Assembly (NCBI GenBank): GCA_029721435.1
Contig: CM056577.1
Location: forward strand, 116,992,219 to 117,056,218
DNA: 64,000 nucleotides
Reading direction: 5' to 3'
From: Gymnothorax reevesii
Lineage: Eukaryota > Chordata > Actinopteri > Anguilliformes > Muraenidae
The notes below the pieces were generated by a model. That model saw nothing but the letters and a program-made list of their open reading frames with translations. It was not told where the DNA came from and ran no database searches. Both the position numbers and the translations under genes were made by a program. Shown here one piece after another: positions 11,026 through 22,659 of this stretch; positions within the stretch are counted from its first letter, which is position 1, and the number at the start of each line of letters is the position of its first letter.

Positions 11026-14000
11026 GTAACACATTTTATCGTGATCGAATGAGTCATCCAGCAAGCTCACCCCGCATTGTGGCCTGACTGGAAAGGCCCA
11101 CTCTGGTGATGTTACATTTGATTGTCGGCGGCAACGGTGGGCCGTTCACTCGTTTTATTGCATTGATGATTTCATACGGGCTGCTTGGATCGTGCACTAA
11201 ATTTACTTTTGTGTGCAATGGAAACCGAAGTTGTATCCGCGACGCTTTTTGGAGAAGGAGCCATCTGGCTTCTGCCGAGCTTCGTTACGCGTTTCATTGT
11301 TTTGAATTGTGTTGCGGCGGACGGTTGCTAGCTATTTAGTTAGCTGATTGTTCATTTTTTACTGCTTTTTTGACGAGGTGGCAGTTACGTGACTTGTTGT
11401 TCGGGAATTTTGTTTCTGCCGTATTTGTCCGTCGATCTGAAGGATTCGCTGTGTTGATTTAATATTCCAGGTGAATGTTGGCTATTTTTTTCCTCGGGAA
11501 CATATGTCGGCTAATGCTAGTTAGCTTGCTACCTGGCACGATGGCGTTTTGAACAGAATAATTCTGCAAGCAACTGAAAAGGCAGCATTTTTCTTCAACG
11601 CGGATGATTCAAGGGTGGACCCCTTGAAGTCGATTTCCGTCGAATAACCGCCTCGGATTGATATGATTACGTTGTTGGTTTACGTTCGCTAGTGTGAATA
11701 GGCAGACGGTCAGCCATTACGCAAGGCCCAGCTTTGGGCCTGGTGGGCAAGCTGTACATATGACGTAGTATCCGTGGTGTATTGCGATTGGTGGATTAGG
11801 GAAGACCATTCAGGCACTTGGACACGTGGATTTCCCCCCACCCCGGGCGAACATTCCTTGCAATGAAGTGCCCATGTCCCGCTCGTGAGTGTTGGGGGTC
11901 TTAACATGCAGCATATTGCCGTTGTCTGTGAATCGTTTTGCAAATTTCGTCTGGCAAGATAGTATGTTTCCAAAGGACTAGCGTGCCTTTTTAACATTCG
12001 GGGGAAGCTCAATAGCCAGCAACCTAAACGCGTGTAGTCCGACGTTCAAATTTTTTTACGTCGGCGCAGTTATTTACTGGAGCAAATATTCAAAAATATA
12101 AACACTGTGAATCCTTGCCAAGTGGCATGATGCTGATCAGATTTAGCTTTTTTCAGGATTTTGCGTTTGATTGGATTAGGAAGGTTATTGTTTGGTTGTA
12201 CTTGACTCGAAATGGTGTCATCCTTAAATTTACTGAGCTTCTTTAACCGAAATCAATTCCAAGGTACTCTGCTTGAGGTGATTTTACATTAACGCGCTTA
12301 ATACTGACGCTGTGAATGCTTTTTGAACTAGGAAGCAGTCCAAAGGAATGCTGCCTTCTCTACTTTAAACTAGTCCCGGAATGGGACTCAAGTGCGATGC
12401 TACGTTAGCGTGGGAAGTTCTTGGGCTTGACAGGCGAACTTTTTATGTCCCCGTCGAGACGACGTACTTTGAAATGGGTAATTCCATACTCAACTGTACA
12501 AATGTTATAATCGTGATGAAAATTAAAATACGCCTTTTCCAAAGTTTTTCATTGCTGTGGTGAAACCCCATCCATGGACATCACAAAGAAGCAAGCAAGA
12601 AGATAAACCTAGTGATCATTTCAGTGACCCCATATTGTACTTAGGTGGCAGGCGTTGTGAGTGTAACGAGGACACAAAACAGATATTGAATGCCTGAAAA
12701 TCAGATACATTTCAATGTCAATTCTTCTCTACGATAAATGGCCTCAATCCATCAGTAACATTTACGGAGAGTTACGGACAGTCAATGTTTTTCATGTCTA
12801 TTGTCCTCAATGTTTGTATTCCGTTCACCTGGCTTCAGTGCAAAGCATTGTTAAAATTTTGTAACTGGTTACCTGTTGCTCTAAATCACCAAAGGAATAT
12901 ATTATTTTATTCACAAGAAGGCATTTCAAAGAATAAAATGATCAGATGGCAAAGTAGGGTCATTTTCTCAGACTTCAGTATCATTGAACCACTTTCTGCA
13001 ACCACCGACCTCGCCATCTGCTGGCCATAATGCCTTTTTTTTTTTTTTTAGATTTCCGCATTGGCCTCACTTTTTAGATCCGCTGCTTCCTCCGTCTTTA
13101 TACAGTCAATGCACAGGACACGATCTACGCATATTTCTTGATGTTATGGTAACACGATATTGGGACACTCAGATTTTCTTTTTTCAATAATTATTTTTTA
13201 AAGCATGTTTTGTCTGACGCCTTGTGAAATTTTGATGCAGGAAGTGAGTACCTCAGTTTGCCGCGGTCATCTCTACGCCATTTGCATACATTAACCCACA
13301 GGTCTGGACGTAACACGTGGGGACGCGGCTGGTTACGCCCACGACGGTCATTTTAAATTGCATTTCTAAGCAGACGAGTCCCGGTAATTTAGTGCAGACA
13401 ATTGAAACAGTTATTATGGGTATTTCTCTGCAGCATTGCATTTTACTTTGTTTCGATGAACAGACATGTCAGCATTTCATGAAGTTGGCGGCAAAATTTT
13501 GTAAGAAAATATGGTTTTCACAGTGCCTTGGCTGACATCAGGGCACCACTTTCTCTGCTGTGTTGTTGGACCAATGACTCTCTTCTTATGTATATCTTCA
13601 ATCTGGGAGTGAATAAATATGAACAGTGCGAATCATTTAATTCTCATAGAAGGAAATGTATTGCCCATTATAAGACAATGAATTGTACAGTTTAGTATGG
13701 AGTGACCCAAATTTCCTGCTGTGTAGACATGTAGGCCATTACCGTGGCAAACTGCTACAGAGAGGCCAGTCAGATTACTTGGAAAAATTCAAAGTTACAT
13801 GGTGGTTTGCTTTTAATTTTAAATTCTAAGAATACCTAGTTGAACACTATTCTTTATGCTCAAGAATCAGGAGTGCTTTTCGAGGCCTGTTATGTTATCA
13901 GTTGCACTGGGTTGTCCTCTTGGCTCATTGCTGTGTATTGCATCTTGTATAAAGGTATGGGTTTGTTGAATTCGATGACCCTCGCGATGCCGACGACGCG

Positions 14001-17000
14001 GTCTATGACCTGAACGGAAAAGACTTGTGTGGTGAGAGGGTCATTGTGGAACACACAAAGGGGCCGCGCCGGGATGGAAGCTATGGTTCTGGAAGGAGTA
14101 AGTACATGCGTCTGCGGTACTGGTATTACGATAAGAAAAAGCAGTAACGCGTAGCTTTTGACCAGACAGACTTGGACTGGGCCCTCAGCATTGGTACTGG
14201 GCGACCATGGTGCGTGACTATCTTTACCAAGAGACCAAACTTTCATTATTACTCGAGTTTCAACCCTATTTCTGGCAGTGGGTCAAAGTGCTGTTTTTTG
14301 TCAGCGATTGCATTAAGCAAGTTTTCTCTAGACTGATTCTGATCTGGTGTTTACTTCACAGAAGCACCATTGTCTTCTGCAAACTTGCCTGTATTTCTGG
14401 AATCTACTGAGCCCTGATAAAGTCTCAAAGGAGCAATGGCACATGTTAATTGCTGCTGAATGCTTGAAGGAAATGGTGGGAAGACCCAATTTGTCATTTT
14501 TAGTGTTTGTTTGGATTCTGTTCAGTCTCATTGGCTGTTGACATTCAGGGCTTTTTTCCCCCCATGAGTTCCAGATGTTTGGGAGTGGGAAGTCGCCTAC
14601 ATGCACTGTGGCCACCAGGAACCAAGCAAGATGACCCAGAGAGTAGATCAGACATGCACAGGAAAACAAGTAAACTTATTGGTCAGTGTTTTCCAACCGT
14701 GCGCCTAGAGTACCCCTGCCCTGCACATTGTGTTTTTGTGATCTGGCACGCCCAATTCAGCTAAAATACTTCACTAATGAGCTGATCTGTGAAATCTGGG
14801 AGATTGCCAAATTGTTAGGCTGGGCTGCTGTAGGAGCAGGGTTGGAAAACTGTGCAATAAGTTACTCGTGTACATGCATAATGCAGTGTTTCCAAAATGC
14901 AGCATATAAAATTTATGGAATTTTATCCTTATTATCTGTCCACTTGTTATTGGCAGTAACTCGGAGCTTTTTTTTTTCCTTATTTTTTTCCTCTTTATTT
15001 TTTTTTTTATGTGACTGTTATTAACGCTAGAGATTTAACAAAGAACCTCAATGTTTTAATTGAAAGAGTCCTTTGAGCCTAAGATGCCTGGCTGCCCGCC
15101 CCTATTGCTGGCCTTGGGTTCCCTTTCCAAGCGTGTGGCTCTTTGACCATTCTGGGCCCCCTGGCTGACCAAAATTCGGGGAGCCATTGAGAATGAAGAC
15201 CGCTTTTCCCTATAGCCCTGGTGGTGAGGATGCCATTGGGTTAGGAGCGGATGTGGGTTAAGCTCTTATAGGTGCCTAACAATCTTGTTTTTCCTCAATG
15301 TCTCTTAAGTTTGTAATTAAAAAAAAAAAAAAACTGTAATACAACCGTAAGTACTTAAAACAGAGGGTTATGTGGCTCTTAATGCTTTCTTAACTTGTGT
15401 GTATGAATGTTTTGTCAGAGTAGTGGAGTTTTATTTTATTTATTTTTTTGTCTTTATTTTAGTGTTGAGAGTTTAAGTCTTAAGCACAGTATTGCATTTG
15501 CTAGTGTCAGACTTTATTTTTATTTTCATTTATTTTTTTCTTTGGTACTCAAAAGGGGTTGGGTAAAATGTCAGGTCACCACTAGCTCTTGCTTTTGTTT
15601 GCTGGCATTTTGTTTGTTTCTGAGTAGTGGGAGGTTCTGGTTGTGCAGGCTCATGTCATTGTGCTGTGTTGGTGGTATGGGCAGGTTCTGAGCTGGGCTC
15701 TTGACTCCGGGGGATACTGTGTTCGCTGTCTTGTTTCTCTGCCTCATCCATGTCTCTCTGTCCTGCTGAAGGCGGTGGGTTTGCGCGCGGCGGGAGGGAC
15801 CGCTACGGGCCTCCGGTGCGCACAGAGTACCGGCTCATCGTGGAGAATCTGTCCAGCCGCTGCAGCTGGCAAGACCTTAAGGTGTGAAGGACCGGCCCTA
15901 TGGCATACACTTCCATCACGTTTTTGTTTCAATTATCTTAATCACACAGTAGCACGTTTCTGTTTGCATGGCGTTATGAGACACATTTGCAAATGCAAAT
16001 TAGTCAGGAACTTCACTTCATTCTCCATCTCCAAGGGTCATTATCTACAGGCTCAGATAAAAATCCCTCTTGACACAATTGTACAGACCTGCACCCTATC
16101 AGAGTAATGAAACTTGAGCAGCTCAATACTCAGGATAGTTCAGTTCGCTGGCTTCTTCTGAATTGTACTTTAAGAAGCATGAATAGTCACTACTGTGGTT
16201 AATGCAAAGAAAGATGTGAATTGCAGCAACTGTTTTGTTTTGCTGAGTTGATGTTCATAATTTCAGTGTCAACTTAAGTTTGCTAGCTAGCTTTGGTATC
16301 TACTGGAAAGCTACTAACCTTGGTAGACTGTTCCGATGTCCAATTTCTATGGTTTCTACTTCAACATTATACTCTCATTTGACTCATGAAGTATTTGCCA
16401 GCACTTCTACGTTAGCATTCGAGCGTAATGTGATTAATCACCTCTGGGTTTTTACTGTGGCTGTTCTTTTTCTTTCTGGCAATGAGCAGGGCCGGTTTGT
16501 TAAACTTTTTTTCCATAGTTCCAGAAGAATTTGGTTAATCCATCTTTCTAAGCAACTAAGGCTTTAACTGCTGTTCCTTTAGTAGTTTAACTGTCAGGAT
16601 TGCAGATTCTACTGACCATTCAACATTGGTGCCAGCTATCTTTAATAATGCAAAACTTCAGCATCAGCTTATTAAACCTGCCCCATACTGGAAATCTGGT
16701 TGTGATGGACCCAAACAGAACTTGACTGCATTGAAATTTGTTTGAACGGGAGGGTGGCCAGACTCCTCTGCCAGAGCAAATAAAACATGAGATGGAAGAT
16801 TCCTCTAGTTCCCAGGCTACATTTCTGATTAATTGCAATTTGGTTTGATTCCATTTTACTTGTGTGGTGCTTTTTATCAACTGTTTAAGACGCTTAAATT
16901 GTAGAAGGGCAGATACTGTATTCCCAAGGATACCTATAATTGTTTTTTTTGCATAGAGACAATGTTCCTTCAGGAAAGTGGGTTGCTTCTAAAGTTAAGA

Positions 17001-20000
17001 CATAACACAGAATTATCTATGCTTCTTGTTCTATGAATAAATAGACTTGCCCGGTACGACCAAGTGGTGAATGACTTATTTTGATGTTAAAATATTGTGC
17101 TAATAATGTAAGTGAGGTATTGGTCAGATTATGGTCATTTTTGGTCATAGTGCCTGTGTTTAATACTGGGCATTGAATAACAAAGCAGATCGCACTACTG
17201 GAGTGCACACAGGCTAAGCATGAAAGGATTGAGAATGTCTTGTTGCAACACGCCTATCTTGCCAAATTTTAAAGTGTGTAGTGCCTCATTTCTCCACACA
17301 GGACTACATGCGGCAGGCGGGCGAAGTGACGTACGCCGACACCAACAAGGGCCGAAAGAACGAAGGGGTTATAGAGTTCCGACTGTACTCGGACATGAAG
17401 CGGGCCCTGGAGAAGCTCAACGGCACCGAGGTCAACGGGCGCAAGATCCGCCTCATCGAGGATCGTCCAGGATCCCGCCGCCGACGCTCCTACTCCCGCA
17501 GCCGTAGCAGGTCCAGGTGGGGCGCGGGTCCGACCCTCAGATCAGTCGCTCCGTTTGCTTTACCAGACTTAATCCAGTGTGGCTTAACCCTATTCCCTGA
17601 GTACTACTACTATGTTAAGTTATGCTCGGGGAAAAAAAATGAGCCAAAAGAGACTCAGATAGCAATAGTAGTATCCCACCCAATTTTAAGCTGGGGTGAT
17701 AAAAAATAAAAAAATAAATAAAAATATACCGAAAGGCTTCAGCTGGCCCGTCCAACTTTGTTGCTAGACAGGTTTTCACTCAAATCCCAATAAAGCACGT
17801 CAGTCAACGTGCAACTTAAGATCATGTTGAGCTGCCAGGAGTCAGGCTAGCCAAATTAAGCGGGGGATCCCTTACACACACACACACACACACACACCCA
17901 CCCACCCACCCCCATTAAGCCCGGCCAGGGTAGATGTTTGCCCTCTTAACTATGACATTATTGGTCGGCGTACTTTGACATCGGTCAAAATGGTATTACA
18001 GTATCGGTCGGACATTTATTACATTTTTGGTCAATTATAACATTATTGGTCGGATAGTGTAATTTATTACTTTATCAGATGTTATTACATTGGTAACTTA
18101 TTACATTATCAGCTGTAACAAGCCCTGATTAATCTGCTGTGGCTAATTGTGTTTTTCTCTGTGTGAAAATGGGGGAACGGCTGTTAGTTTTGGGCAAGAA
18201 ATGATAACCTGGATCCAGCCTTTTCTCCAGTTTTACTAACATGTAGCCCAGTCTTGCTGTAAGTGGTAGTTTGGCACACTCCACAGGGGAAGGCCAACAG
18301 GGGATCTATAGTTGTTGAATCAGCTTTGCTTTGTTGGAGCCGGAATAAAAATGTACGCGACTGTATTGGCCAGGGCACACAAACAGGATTATGGAGACAG
18401 CTGGATGTCTGCCAAGTAAAACCATGAACACTGGAGTCTGGAGCGTCCACTGAAGTGGAGGGCTGTTCGGGGCTTTCCTGAGCAAAATGATTCAACTCTG
18501 AGCTCCCTCTGTGAAATACACCCCTCCAGAGTAGATGGCCTAGATTGAAGAGTTGGGTTATTAAGATGTAGAATCACCTTTTCTGCTGGTCGAAAGACAT
18601 TTCTATTACCTTTGGCTTATGGGTTCAGTGACGTTATTCATATGCTTGCAGAAGTTTTTTTTATTGTACCTCAGATGGTCAATAAATGCTTGATGCAAAA
18701 GATTTCATTTAATTTTCAGAGGAATTATTTCATTATTGTAATACTTATTTAAAAAGTCAGTCTTCTGTGAAGCTGGCGGGGGGGGGGGAAAATTTGACCA
18801 GTAACGAGGTTAATTCTGTTCGAGGTTTGACTTGATATAGTTATCCAGCTAACTTGGTGATCCATCTTTGCAGAATAATCCTCAGTTAGCACCTGCGATA
18901 TTGTTCTGTGCAGTTCTCTTGGGTCTCGTATGCTAGGTGGTCTAATCTGTAACACTCCGCCCCCAGGTCTCGGTCCAGGAGCCGACGCTCTCGAAAGAGC
19001 CGCACCCGCAGCGAGACCAGCAACAGCAGCCGTTCGCGCTCCAGGTAAGCCCCTCCCACTCCTCACCCGCACAAGCACTCCTGCAGCCAATCCCCAAAGG
19101 CCACACCAACTGCACTGGGGTTTGTTTTTGGAGTGTAGGAATGGAACCTGTCATTCCTATTGCACAGGTGATCAAACTTGAGTCAACTTGCCTCGTTTCC
19201 TCAGTTTGGATTCTATGAAATGGTTATTGTGCATTAAAGGTCCCATATCGTGTGATTAGCTGCATGGCCAATTGGGCATTACATACAATTTCAAATTTTC
19301 TTATTCTTGATATCACATGGGGAAGTAACTGGCCAGAGTCAAGGACTGAATCTTCAGCCAGTCAGTTTCATTTTACCTGCCTGAGCGGCAGCCTGAACTC
19401 GAGCCGGATTCGGACGCGTGTGAATGGGAGTCTGTCACATGCTCAGTCTGTGGCCTGTTTCACCAGCTGTACGTTAGTTCTGTCTCTAGATGGGGTGCGA
19501 ACACCTTGCTAAATGATACAGTGGAACTGCACTGAACAAAAATATAAACACCCCATGTCAAATATTGATGCCACATGGAGTTAACAACTCTAAGGGAGCA
19601 TATGCTGACTTGTCCAGTATGGATATTTCTCTTGATTTGTGTACCTTTTTTTTTTTATTTTTTTTTTTTTAAATCCATCTGTCAGAGAGAAGATGGGTCA
19701 TTTTAGAGATTGTTTCCAACATATGGGCAGCATTGCAAATCGATCTCATCCGCGTCAGCCACATGTGACTTAGAGCTGTCCAGTTGAGAAAATTGGACTT
19801 CGGTTTCAGTTCGGGTTTTTTTTTAATTTTTTTATAAAAGAGTTGACTCTGTTTTAGTCTCATTTAATAAACTAAACAAAGGCTGACAACTTGTGAGAAA
19901 CATGTAATAGAATATATTAATTCAACAAAATAATAGAAACAAGTATATTAGCCTTAGTTAGACAGAAACGAATAAACAAAATGCCAGCATAAAACACCAT

Positions 20001-21012
20001 AACAAAAACACAATTGAGATTTATAAACCTATTTTCATAAAATGACTTGCGTATGTATATTTTGTTATCATAAACATCTATTGCCTTCATTTTACGTTTG
20101 AGTGTAGCTTTTTCACGAGCGCTTTTTTAGCTCGTTTGCCTCGGCCTTGTGCGTTGATTCAACATGCTGCGTTCGGTTGCAGGTGTTGCCATACTGTACT
20201 GCACACGTTCGATGGCGCTTGGCACGCTGGAGAAGAGTGCTATTCAGACTAATCCCGGTTGTAGTTTTTTAATAACTCAAATTTGACATGGGACGTTTTA
20301 TATTTTTGTTCATTGTAGTGATACTAAAGCTGCACCCCTTCAACTTGACTAGATTCAGGGGAAACCATACTGAGAGGAGTTTGCTGATTGGGCGGTGAAG
20401 ATTTGTGACGCCCTTGTTGCATGCTGATTGGCTGGCACAGTTTTGTAAACCCACCCCCCCTCGTCCCTTTGCAGGATGGCGTCTCGCTCGCGCAGCCGGA
20501 GCCGGGACCGTAAGAAGGCCCGGGGCCGGCGGGAGGCGGAGGACCGGAGTAACGGAGCGCGGCGCAGCAGGAGCAGGAGCCGCGAGCGCAAGCCCGCCCG
20601 CAGCCGCAGTCGCAGCCGCAGCCCCAAGAGCAAGAAGAGCAAGCGGGAGTCCAAGAAGAGCCGGAAAGAGGAGTCGGCCTCGCGCTCCCGCTCCAGATCC
20701 CGCTCCCGCTCTCGCTCCGGGATCAAGGACCGCGGCAGGAAGTCCAGCTCCAAAACCGGCGAGCCCAAGAGCGACCGGGAGGAGGAGGGCAGCGGTGACG
20801 CGGCCGACGGGGGCTCCCGCTCACCCTCCCCGTCCCCGCCCCCGCCCAAGCCCCGCCTCAAGTCCAAGTCCAAATCCAAATCCAAGTCAAAGTCCCCCTC
20901 GCCCCCCAAAGCCAGATCTCGCTCCCCATCAGCCTCGCGCTCAGAGTCCCGCTCGAAATCCCGCTCACGCTCGCCGTCTCGCTCCCGATCTCGGTCCCGA
21001 TCCCAGTCCTGA
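10919..21012 (+). CDS. srsf4: serine/arginine-rich splicing factor 4 (six coding exons with introns)
   Basis: A nuclear SR protein that binds exonic enhancers and recruits splicing factors through its RS domain. Joining 10919-11025, 13955-14097, 15772-15881, 17302-17516, 18967-19044 and 20475-21012 gives 1191 nt: 396 residues plus TGA, in frame at every GT-AG junction. RRM1 (about residues 2-72) has RNP2 VYIGRL and RNP1 GYGFVEF. A glycine/arginine hinge (about 77-99) follows. The pseudo-RRM (about 101-175) contains the invariant SWQDLKD heptapeptide at 115-121. From about residue 179 the protein is an RS domain ending in SRSRSRSQS. Human SRSF4 is longer (494 aa), the difference being RS-repeat length. 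SRSF6 has the same layout; srsf4 is preferred because tmem200b and an xkr8-like gene flank it. A candidate poison exon in intron 2 suggests NMD autoregulation, as is known for SR genes. Confidence 0.92.
11026..13954 (+). other. srsf4 intron 1
   Basis: A 2.9-kb intron with GT...AG ends (acceptor TATAAAG at 13954). Its first kilobase is CpG-rich, continuing the promoter island. A poly-T run lies at about 13033-13049. No other gene or transposon was recognised. Confidence 0.7.
13955..14097 (+). CDS. srsf4: srsf4 coding exon 2
   Basis: Completes RRM1 ([20 protein letters not shown], then [17 protein letters not shown]) and enters the Gly/Arg hinge. Donor GGA|GTAAGT is near consensus. Confidence 0.92.
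14098..15771 (+). other. srsf4 intron 2
   Basis: It contains the candidate poison exon and a second GC-richer, non-repetitive block at about 15080-15280 that stands out from T-rich surroundings and could be conserved intronic sequence. Poly-T (about 14970-15010) and poly-A (15320-15333) runs are present. The acceptor is TGCTGAAG at 15771. Confidence 0.6.
14575..14669 (+). other. candidate 95-nt poison cassette exon in srsf4 intron 2
   Basis: A pyrimidine run (CTTTTTTCCCCCC) and TTCCAG precede it, and it ends at AACAA|GTAAAC. It is purine-rich with enhancer-like content, unlike the T-rich intron around it. Inclusion (95 nt, not a multiple of three) leaves the cassette and exon 3 open but produces TGA 28 nt into exon 4, well upstream of the exon 4/5 junction, as expected for an NMD-triggering exon. 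Poison exons are established for SR-protein genes; this specific exon is inferred, not shown. Confidence 0.4.
15772..15881 (+). CDS. srsf4: srsf4 coding exon 3
   Basis: Encodes the end of the Gly/Arg hinge and the start of the pseudo-[18 protein letters not shown] then SWQDLK, with the phase-0 junction leaving D of SWQDLKD to exon 4. Donor AAG|GTGTGA. Confidence 0.92.
15882..17301 (+). other. srsf4 intron 3
   Basis: GT...AG intron with acceptor TCTCCACACAG. No repeat termini or RNA gene was recognised inside. Confidence 0.6.
17302..17516 (+). CDS. srsf4: srsf4 coding exon 4
   Basis: Encodes the bulk of the pseudo-RRM ([43 protein letters not shown]) and the first RS residues. Donor CCAG|GTGGGG. 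Read-through past 17516 quickly loses RS character. Confidence 0.92.
17873..17912. repeat. (CA)n then (CCCA)n microsatellite in srsf4 intron 4
   Basis: A perfect CA run passes into CCCA units, seen directly. Confidence 0.9.
17945..18125. repeat. degenerate ATTACATTATCGGTC repeat in srsf4 intron 4
   Basis: At least six variants of a short unit (TATTGGTCGG, ATTACAGTATCGGTCGG, TTATTACATTATCAG) occur in direct orientation. It is a diverged minisatellite or remnant of a repeat-rich MITE; no termini were found. Confidence 0.5.
18967..19044 (+). CDS. srsf4: srsf4 coding exon 5
   Basis: A short RS-domain exon ([18 protein letters not shown]...). Acceptor CCCCCAG at 18966, donor CCAG|GTAAGC at 19045. 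Confidence 0.88.
19528..20317. mobile_element. 790-bp non-autonomous Tc1-like element in srsf4 intron 5
   Basis: The left end CACTGAACAAAAATATAAAC is the inverse of the right end GTTTTATATTTTTGTTCATTG. The right end has TA (20316-20317) and the left has a mutated TG. No transposase remains. The interior includes AT-rich, T-tract sequence unlike the termini. Confidence 0.75.
20475..21012 (+). CDS. srsf4: srsf4 coding exon 6 (RS domain and stop)
   Basis: Acceptor CCCTTTGCAG at 20474. Encodes arrays of SR/RS dipeptides, a KSKSKSKSK stretch and a SPSPSPPPP proline block, ending at TGA 21010-21012. It is very GC-rich compared with the flanks, which creates long open frames in other frames and on the opposite strand. 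The in-frame ATG at 20476 is internal, not a start. Confidence 0.9.
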
Positions 21013-21480
21013 GGTGCAATATCGCCCCCTTGAGAAACCCCTCCCCACCCCCCACACCCACATTTCCGCTTCTGTCTTTCATTTTTTTTTTTTTTTTTTT
21101 TTTTTGTTTTTTGATATATAGTTTTAGGGAGACTGGACACTCCTGCTTGACGTGTCTTATCATACGTGTGTATATACTTCCCTTTCTTTTCTTTGACAGT
21201 TATTCTACTTCCTTACGCAGTAGTGCCGTCTTATTGAAGGTGTTTGTAAAATATTCAGTATGTGAGTTAAGTCTGAGAGGGTATTGCTCAGATTTTTATA
21301 AGTTGAAAAGTGTCCAAATGCCGTAAATAGGTGTCTTAACCTTTGTATTACATACTTTAAAGGCATTCTGTGTTGACAGAGCTGTGTGGGGTGGGATTAA
21401 TGTGATTTTATTGTTTCATCCTTCAACTTTGGGAAGTCCTTTTACCAATTAAAAAAAAAAATAAAATGTCTGACACCAAA
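21013..21480 (+). other. srsf4 3' UTR
   Basis: AT-rich non-coding sequence with a long T run (21080-21104) after the stop. It ends near the polyadenylation signal at 21460. Confidence 0.6.
21460..21465 (+). terminator. polyadenylation signal AATAAA (srsf4)
   Basis: Canonical hexamer about 450 nt after the srsf4 stop codon, preceded by an A run. Alternative signals further downstream cannot be excluded. Confidence 0.5.
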
Positions 21481-22659
21481 CCTGGACTGAAATCTTTTAA
21501 ATTGTTTCAGTTTGAGTTTCTTGCTCTAATGATAAGTGGCTGTATTGTATTACAATTTGAATCTTTTTTTTTTTTTTTGTTGTTTCAATGGACTCAAACT
21601 AGGGGGTTATGTATTAAGGATATATTTCTATTCTATCGTTTAGAGCTGTATTTAACAGTTGGCAACACATTAAGCCGTAATCACTTGAACGACTGTACTT
21701 GTTACTGACTTGAAAGGAGTTGAATGAATTTCTGTGCACTTTGGTTCACGCTGAAGTTGGTGAGAGGCAGCCCCCAAACCAGGCCTTTCTGTTTTAGGGT
21801 GAGTATCCCTGATGTAGTGGGTTATCCAATGTATAATCTGACCACAGATGTAGGACCAAGTTTTGACACATTTTGGCATGTTCTGGTGAGAAGGGCTTTC
21901 GTACGGATTTTGGAGATTATTCACTTTTTTTGGTGCAAGTCATTTGTTGCCCCTGTTAAGTCCAGCATATTCAGGCTCCTCAACTGATTCAACATTGTTG
22001 AACATTTATTTTTCAATTTAATGCTTTAATGGAGTTTCTACACAATTCAGTGCATTTTCCAAAAAAAAAAATTTATACTCAACATTTTCAAACTTAACAA
22101 TGGCAGTGAATGACAGCACTGAAACCCAGCCCTTAAAGCCTTCGTACTCCATACTCTCAGCTAGAAACGTCAGACTTCTACAGAGATTTTCTAAGCTTTT
22201 TGAGATCTAGATTTAAGTTTATGCAGTTTGCAGAGGATCTAATGCATTGCACTCAGGTCTTACTCTGATGGCTTGAGCATTGAAAGGAATGTCTGTTTTA
22301 ACCCCCAAAATTCAAATACATGCTCATTTATTTATTTTCTGTTTAGCCTTGATGTTTTTGAAGCGATGCAGTGGTTTTGAATTGGTGACCTTTTGGTTGC
22401 AGAGTTATTTTGGTCTTGGCCAACCACCACAGAAATGTATTTACCATCTTTCAGCGCTGACTGCGCTTTCATGCTTTCCACAGAAACCCCATTGCACTTG
22501 ATAAATTGTCAGCTTCCTTGGCGCATTGAGTTCCATTTTTTTTTTCTCTTTCTATCTGACTCACTCATCTATCTCTACTGTCTCACATTGACTGAACAAG
22601 TAGTTCAAGTTGAAAGTTTTCATGCTGATGCACATTTTCTTCAGAAAATCTAGCTTTAT
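21481..22659. other. intergenic or alternative srsf4 3' UTR, no gene seen
   Basis: AT-rich, with no convincing ORF or transposon ends. It could be transcribed if a distal polyadenylation site is used. Confidence 0.35.

Noticed and set aside
20405..21121. 238-codon Pro/Ala/Arg-rich frame overlapping srsf4 exon 6
   Set aside because: Frame-shifted reading of the RS-domain exon starting in the intron; composition only reflects the RS codons.
20355..21140. 261-codon open frame antisense to srsf4 exon 6 (RDRDRE/ERERE-rich)
   Set aside because: It is the reverse-strand shadow of GC-rich Ser/Arg codons; it runs across the exon boundary, the stop codon and the poly-T tract of the 3' UTR.
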